A DNA stretch of 64,000 nucleotides, taken from assembly GCF_003254465.1 (NCBI RefSeq), contig NZ_QDFI01000016.1:1-64000 (forward strand), given 5' to 3'. Each line of letters opens with the position of its first letter. Position 1 is the stretch's first letter. The DNA comes from Meridianimarinicoccus zhengii. GTDB taxonomy: Bacteria > Pseudomonadota > Alphaproteobacteria > Rhodobacterales > Rhodobacteraceae. Shown piece by piece: positions 60,046 to 64,000 of this stretch. Below the pieces are notes generated by a model, which saw nothing but the letters and a program-made list of their open reading frames with translations, was not told the DNA's origin and did no database searches. The position numbers and the translations under genes were made by a program.

Positions 60046-61905
60046 ATGCTCAAGATCACCGATATCTCTTATGCCGTCGAAGGCCGACCCCTGTTCGAGG
60101 GCGCCAGCGCCGATATCCCGACCGGTCACAAGGTCGGCCTCATCGGGCGCAACGGCGCGGGCAAGACCACGCTCTTCCGCCTGATCCGGGGCGAGCTGGT
60201 GCTCGAGGGCGGGTCCATCACGCTGCCTGCCCGCGCCCGCATCGGCGGCGTGGCGCAGGAAGTACCGGCCTCGGAGACATCGCTCATCGACACGGTGCTA
60301 GCCGCGGACACGGAACGCGCGGCGCTGATGGCCGAGGCAGACACCGCGACCGACGCGACGCGCATTGCCGATGTGCAGACCCGGCTCGCCGATATCGACG
60401 CCTGGTCGGCGGAGGCGCGGGCAAGCTCCATACTGCGCGGGCTCGGCTTCGACGACGCCGAACAGAAGATGCCGTGCAGCGCGTTTTCGGGCGGCTGGCG
60501 GATGCGCGTGGCGCTGGCGGGCGTGCTGTTCGCCCAGCCCGACCTGCTGCTGCTGGACGAACCGACCAACTATCTGGACCTCGAAGGGGCGGTCTGGCTG
60601 GAAAGCTACCTTGCGCGCTATCCCCACACGGTGCTGATCATCAGCCACGACCGGGGCCTGCTGAACCGCGCCGTGGGCGGCATCCTGCATCTCGAGAACC
60701 GCAAGCTTGCCTATTACCAGGGCCCCTATGACCAGTTCGCCCGCGCGCGTGCGGAACAGCGCGCCGTGCAGGCCGCGCAGGCCAAGAAGCAGGATTTGCA
60801 GCGCGCCCACCTTCAAAGCTTCGTGGACCGGTTCAAGGCCAAGGCGAGCAAGGCCAAGCAGGCCCAGTCCCGCGTCAAGATGCTGGAGAAGATGACCCCG
60901 ATCACCGCGCCCGAGGACGCGGCGACGCAGGTCTTCACCTTTCCCCAGCCCGAGGAACTCTCGCCCCCCATCATCAATCTCGAAGGGGCGCAGACGGGAT
61001 ATGGCGGCCCGCCCGTGCTGTCGAACCTGTCGCTGCGGATCGACCAGGACGACCGGATCGCGCTTCTGGGCAAGAACGGACAGGGCAAGTCCACCCTGTC
61101 GAAACTGCTGTCGGGCCGCCTGCCGGCCACCTCGGGGCGAATGATAACCTCGTCCAAGCTGCGGATAGGGTATTTCGCCCAGCACCAGGTGGACGAACTG
61201 CACGTGGATGAAACGCCGCTCCAGCATCTGCAGCGCGAACGCCCCGACACGCCGCAATCCAAGCTGCGCGCGAAACTTGCGGGCTTCGGGCTGGGTGCCG
61301 ATCAGGCGGGCACGGTCGTGGGCAAGCTGTCGGGCGGGCAAAAGGCGCGGCTCTCGCTCCTGCTGGCGACGCTCGACGCGCCGCATCTGCTGATCCTCGA
61401 CGAACCGACGAACCACCTGGACATGGAAAGCCGCGAAGCGCTGGTGGAGGCGCTGGCCGCATATACCGGTGCCGTGATCCTTGTCAGCCACGACATGCAC
61501 CTGCTGAGCCTTGTCGCTGACAGGCTGTGGCTCGTGAGCGGCGGGCGCGTTGTGCCCTACGAGGACGATCTCGACGCCTACCGGCGGATGCTTCTGGCGG
61601 GCGAGGCGAAACCCGAAAAGACCAACGGCACCAAACCTGCCCCGGCCCCGCGCCCGAAACCGTCCCGCGACGCGGTCATGGCCCTGCGCGCCGAGGTCCG
61701 CAAATGCGAGGACCGGCTGGCCAAGCTGAACCAGATGCGCGACCGGCTGGCGAAGAAACTGGCCGATCCGGGCATGTACGAACCCGACAAGATCGGCGAG
61801 GCCGAGGTCTGGCAGAAGAAATACGCCGAGGTCATGGAAGGGCTGGACCGGGCCGAGAACCTGTGGCTCAGCGCGCAGGAAAAGCTGGAACAGGCGGGGC
61901 GCTAG
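60046..61905 (+). CDS. ABC-F family ATPase
   Basis: Soluble twin ABC protein acting on ribosomes. 619 residues. Domain 1 has Walker A GRNGAGKTTL, signature FSGGWRMRVALA and Walker B LLLLDEPTNYLD. A linker (about 240-315) is rich in Ala, Lys and Gln. Domain 2 has GKNGQGKSTL, LSGGQKARLSLLL and LLILDEPTNHLD. The C-terminal extension (about 525-619) is Pro/Lys-rich then coiled coil (KCEDRLAKLNQMRDRLAKKL), as in the Uup/YheS branch. ATG at 60046 begins the first beta-strand. Followed by marC after 4 bases. Confidence 0.92.
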   Translation: MLKITDISYAVEGRPLFEGASADIPTGHKVGLIGRNGAGKTTLFRLIRGELVLEGGSITLPARARIGGVAQEVPASETSLIDTVLAADTERAALMAEADTATDATRIADVQTRLADIDAWSAEARASSILRGLGFDDAEQKMPCSAFSGGWRMRVALAGVLFAQPDLLLLDEPTNYLDLEGAVWLESYLARYPHTVLIISHDRGLLNRAVGGILHLENRKLAYYQGPYDQFARARAEQRAVQAAQAKKQDLQRAHLQSFVDRFKAKASKAKQAQSRVKMLEKMTPITAPEDAATQVFTFPQPEELSPPIINLEGAQTGYGGPPVLSNLSLRIDQDDRIALLGKNGQGKSTLSKLLSGRLPATSGRMITSSKLRIGYFAQHQVDELHVDETPLQHLQRERPDTPQSKLRAKLAGFGLGADQAGTVVGKLSGGQKARLSLLLATLDAPHLLILDEPTNHLDMESREALVEALAAYTGAVILVSHDMHLLSLVADRLWLVSGGRVVPYEDDLDAYRRMLLAGEAKPEKTNGTKPAPAPRPKPSRDAVMALRAEVRKCEDRLAKLNQMRDRLAKKLADPGMYEPDKIGEAEVWQKKYAEVMEGLDRAENLWLSAQEKLEQAGR

Positions 61906-61909
61906 CGGC

Positions 61910-62533
61910 ATGGACATGGCATCGGCGCTCACGAGTTTCGTCACGCTTGCGGTGGTGATCGACCCCATCGGCACCGCGCCGCTGTTCGTGGCGCTGACGG
62001 CGGGCATGGACCCGACGCGCCGTCGCAACGTGGCCGTCCGCGCCTGCGTGATCGCCGCGGGCATCCTGACCGTGTTCGGGCTCGCGGGAAACACGGTGCT
62101 CGATTCGCTCGGCATCTCGTTGCCGGCGTTCCGCATCGCCGGGGGCTTGCTGCTGTTCCTGATCGCCGTGGACATGCTGTTCGAGAAACGCACCAAGCGG
62201 CGCGAGGACCGCACGCAGGACGACGACGACCACGACCCGTCCGTGTTTCCGCTGGCCACGCCGCTGATCGCGGGGCCGGGGGCGATGGCGGCTATGATCC
62301 TGCTCAACACCGGAACCGGTGTGACATGGGATGACAAGTTGCAGGCCCATCTCGTGATGCTCGGCGTCGTGGTGCTGGTGCTGGCGATGTTCATGATCGG
62401 CGGGCTGATCGAAAAGGCGCTGGGGCGCACGGGTATCCTTGTCGTCACGCGGCTGCTGGGGATGCTGCTCGCGGCGCTGTCGGTGCAGTTCGTGCTGGAC
62501 GGGCTTGTGGCACTCGGGGTGATGCCCGGCTGA
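61910..62533 (+). CDS. MarC-family inner-membrane protein
   Basis: 207 residues, six membrane helices. VVIDPIGTAPLFVALTAGMD near the start and VFPLATPLIAGPGAMAAMIL in the second half are the MarC/UPF0056 signatures. A charged loop (EKRTKRREDRTQDDDDHDPS) separates the halves. Despite the name, no multidrug role has been shown for MarC; function unknown. Start 4 bases after the ABC-F stop. Confidence 0.9.
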   Translation: MDMASALTSFVTLAVVIDPIGTAPLFVALTAGMDPTRRRNVAVRACVIAAGILTVFGLAGNTVLDSLGISLPAFRIAGGLLLFLIAVDMLFEKRTKRREDRTQDDDDHDPSVFPLATPLIAGPGAMAAMILLNTGTGVTWDDKLQAHLVMLGVVVLVLAMFMIGGLIEKALGRTGILVVTRLLGMLLAALSVQFVLDGLVALGVMPG

Positions 62534-62587
62534 CCTTTGGCCCGGCCGTCCGCACGCCTATCTAAGGGTCATGTGCAGGAGGGCCCG

Positions 62588-63169
62588 ATGAGTGCCGACA
62601 GTATCGCATCGCTGATCTATCTATCGCTTCTGGGGGCCGTGGTGGGCGGGTACTTCCTTCTCGCCAACCGGCACCGCATGGGCCAGATGGCGCAGCAGGC
62701 CGCCATCTGGGCGTTGATCTTTGTGGGTGTCGCGGCCGGGGCCGCCCTGTGGGACGACATCCGCGGCGCCACCGATACGCGCCAGAGCGTGATCCAGGAC
62801 GGCGCGCGGATCGTCGCCACGCGCGCTCCCGACGGTCATTACCACCTGACACTCGGCGTCAACGGCGCGCCTGTGCGGTTTCTCGTGGATACGGGCGCGA
62901 GCGACATGGTGCTGACGACCCGTGACGCGGCGCGCGCGGGGCTGGACCGGGATGCGCTGCGCTTCACCGGGCGGGCCGTCACGGCGAACGGAATGGTCGA
63001 AACTGCGCCGGTCACGCTGGACCGGGTGGAACTGGGCGGGATCGTGGATCGGAACGTCCCCGCGCAGGTCAGCAGCGGCGACATGCCGGGATCGCTGCTG
63101 GGGATGCGATACCTGTCCCGCTTCGCCGAGGTGACGATGTCCGGCGACACGCTGACATTGACACGCTAG
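62588..63169 (+). CDS. TIGR02281-type retropepsin-like aspartic protease
   Basis: 193 residues. Two N-terminal membrane helices (about 7-26 and 37-55), then a periplasmic clan AA aspartic protease domain. The catalytic DTGAS is at 101-105 within FLVDTGASDMVLT, and GSLLGMRYLSRF forms the flap/Gly strand. Single-domain members work as homodimers. Substrate unknown. ATG at 62588 follows CAGGAGGGCCCG, an ideal ribosome site. 54 bases after marC, so probably one transcript with ABC-F and marC. Confidence 0.9.
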   Translation: MSADSIASLIYLSLLGAVVGGYFLLANRHRMGQMAQQAAIWALIFVGVAAGAALWDDIRGATDTRQSVIQDGARIVATRAPDGHYHLTLGVNGAPVRFLVDTGASDMVLTTRDAARAGLDRDALRFTGRAVTANGMVETAPVTLDRVELGGIVDRNVPAQVSSGDMPGSLLGMRYLSRFAEVTMSGDTLTLTR

Positions 63170-63182
63170 CGGCCGCCGGTCG

Positions 63183-63215
63183 GGGACGCATGGGACAGGG
63201 TTGCCCATGCGCCCC
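63183..63215 (+). terminator. Hairpin after the protease gene
   Basis: GGGaCGCATGGG and CCCATGCGcCCC pair (11 of 12 positions) around a 9-base loop, 13 bases after the aspartic-protease stop. Only TTCC follows, so the T-tract is weak; the position is right for transcript termination or protection. Confidence 0.5.
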
Positions 63216-63376
63216 TTCCAGCCGCGACAAGGGGGGAAGTCCCTGCCACGGCACCGACGTACCGATGCTTCCTGACCGCGGCGCCGCCCCTGTCGGGCCG
63301 GGGTGACAGCCGCGCACCGGCCTCTTGCGTCTACCCGCGGCAGCTCGCGGGCACTGTGTCGCGCAGCACAAATGCC

Positions 63377-63388
63377 GAAAAATTTTTC
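63377..63388. terminator. AT-rich palindrome downstream of holC
   Basis: GAAAAATTTTTC is a perfect 12-bp palindrome flanked by GCC and AGGC, lying 10 bases past the holC stop on the minus strand. It can form a short stem-loop with A and T runs and may end the leftward pepA-holC transcript, or both converging transcripts. Unusual in so GC-rich a region. Confidence 0.45.
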
Positions 63389-63398
63389 AGGCCGCGGA

Positions 63399-63869
63399 TC
63401 AGGTGGCCGGGGCAGCCGTGCGCGCACATTCCCAGCGGCCCGACGCCTCGGACCAGTACTCCGCGCCGAGCCCCGCGCCCGTCAGCGCCGTCCACTGTGT
63501 CCGGGCGCGCGCGACCGCGGCTTCGTCCTGGCCGTCGAATATGACGAACACCCGCCCCAGCGCGCGCACCTCGTCCGCCGTGACCTCCGCCCCGTCGAGC
63601 GCCATCAGGCACGCGATGCCGGGGGCGAGGCGCTGGGCGGGGTCGATCAGCACGGGCTGCATCCCATCATGGGGCCCCCCCGCGATCCCGTGGGGCAGGA
63701 AATCCGCCTCCGGCCCCAGCCAGAGCGCGCGGTCGATCCATTCGGCGCGATCGGCATCGGCGCAGCGGATCTGCACGCGCAGCCCGGCATCAAACGCGCG
63801 GCCCAGCAGTTTCGGCAGGGTCTCGGCCACCGACCCGCGCGTTACGTGGTAGAAGCGCAGGGTCCCCAC
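63399..63869 (-). CDS. holC: DNA polymerase III chi subunit
   Basis: Clamp-loader-associated subunit linking the replisome to SSB. 156 residues. Pattern: FYHVTRGSVAETLPKLLGRA, VQIRCADADRAEWIDRALWL, FLPHGIAGGPHDGMQPVLI, and FVIFDGQDEAAVARARTQW with the closing strand AEYWSEASGRWE. The GTG start at 63869 gives the family length. The gap to the pepA stop is 3 bases, the conserved pepA-holC order. Confidence 0.9.
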   Translation of the reverse strand: MGTLRFYHVTRGSVAETLPKLLGRAFDAGLRVQIRCADADRAEWIDRALWLGPEADFLPHGIAGGPHDGMQPVLIDPAQRLAPGIACLMALDGAEVTADEVRALGRVFVIFDGQDEAAVARARTQWTALTGAGLGAEYWSEASGRWECARTAAPAT

Positions 63870-63872
63870 CGG

Positions 63873-64000
63873 TCAGCCTTCGAACCGGTCGGCCACCAGC
63901 CGGTCGAGCGACAGCACACCCCAGCCGGTCGCGCCCTTGGGGGCCAGCCTCGCGGCCTCGGGCGGCAGGGTCACGCCGGCGATATCGAGATGCATCCACG
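63873..64000 (-). CDS. pepA: Leucyl aminopeptidase, C-terminal end (cut by window edge)
   Basis: The last 42 codons are seen: WMHLDIAGVTLPPEAARLAP, then KGATGWGVLSLDRLVADRFE and Gly-stop. HLDIAG followed by GATGWGV.LL..L is the C-terminal signature of M17 zinc aminopeptidases. The N-terminus lies beyond position 64000. It precedes holC on the minus strand with a 3-base gap. Confidence 0.9.
   Translation of the reverse strand, partial: WMHLDIAGVTLPPEAARLAPKGATGWGVLSLDRLVADRFEG

Overview
The window is a GC-rich, densely coded chromosomal stretch of an alphaproteobacterium, most likely a Rhodobacterales (roseobacter-group) bacterium. The basis is the gene content and order: an Irr-type Fur regulator beside fabA-fabB-fabI, an RpoH-type sigma factor, a rhizobium-like glycerol ABC transporter operon, the carboxyspermidine route to spermidine, a TIGR02281-type aspartic protease, a holC-pepA end, and several small proteins seen mainly in this order. 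I see no rRNA, tRNA or CRISPR array. The only transposon is the 3' end of an IS630-type element at the left edge.

Layout, left to right. 1-251: the IS end abutting the stop codon of an SLC13-type permease. 0.2-8.7 kb: metallophosphoesterase, 5-formyl-THF cyclo-ligase, MgtE, guanine deaminase, a small exported protein, xseA and a Cys-rich small protein. 8.8-15.3 kb: purD, a DUF3302-like/HlyD membrane pair, an RluA-type pseudouridine synthase, rpoH and a Gfo/Idh/MocA oxidoreductase. 15.3-20.5 kb: a polyamine operon on the minus strand (speA, carboxyspermidine dehydrogenase, carboxyspermidine decarboxylase, agmatinase) predicted to take arginine to spermidine. 20.6-26.8 kb: a small membrane protein, lepA, an orphan BrnA-like protein with three phased direct repeats upstream, a markedly AT-rich KAP-type P-loop NTPase gene (probably acquired), acylphosphatase, tag and a sugar-nucleotide-type epimerase.

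27.1-37.7 kb: a complete glycerol regulon. glpD, two ABC ATPases, two permeases, a 69-aa unknown, a DUF2160 protein, the binding protein and glpK run leftward, with glpR divergent. 37.7-45.3 kb: the conserved block miaB-phoH-ybeY-corC-lnt-trmB-aroA, read leftward. 45.4-49.2 kb: an unknown protein, irr and fabABI. 49.2-56.8 kb: an Imm11-like orphan, then a three-gene cluster of transglutaminase-DUF2126, circularly permuted ATP-grasp fused to alpha-E, and a second transglutaminase. 57-64 kb: a 2OG-Fe(II) oxygenase, a 36-residue ORF with its own promoter and Shine-Dalgarno, a TfoX C-terminal protein overlapping ndk, a PRC-barrel protein, an ABC-F ATPase, MarC, an aspartic protease, holC and the end of pepA.

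The best candidate for an uncharacterised system is the 50.1-56.8 kb cluster: predicted peptide ligases beside two papain-fold transglutaminase/peptidase domains, with substrate unknown. Secondary candidates are the isolated KAP NTPase, the phased repeats in front of the BrnA-like gene, and two tiny genes (69 aa in the glp operon; 36 aa at 58.2 kb). Functions are assigned from motifs and family memory; no database search was run.
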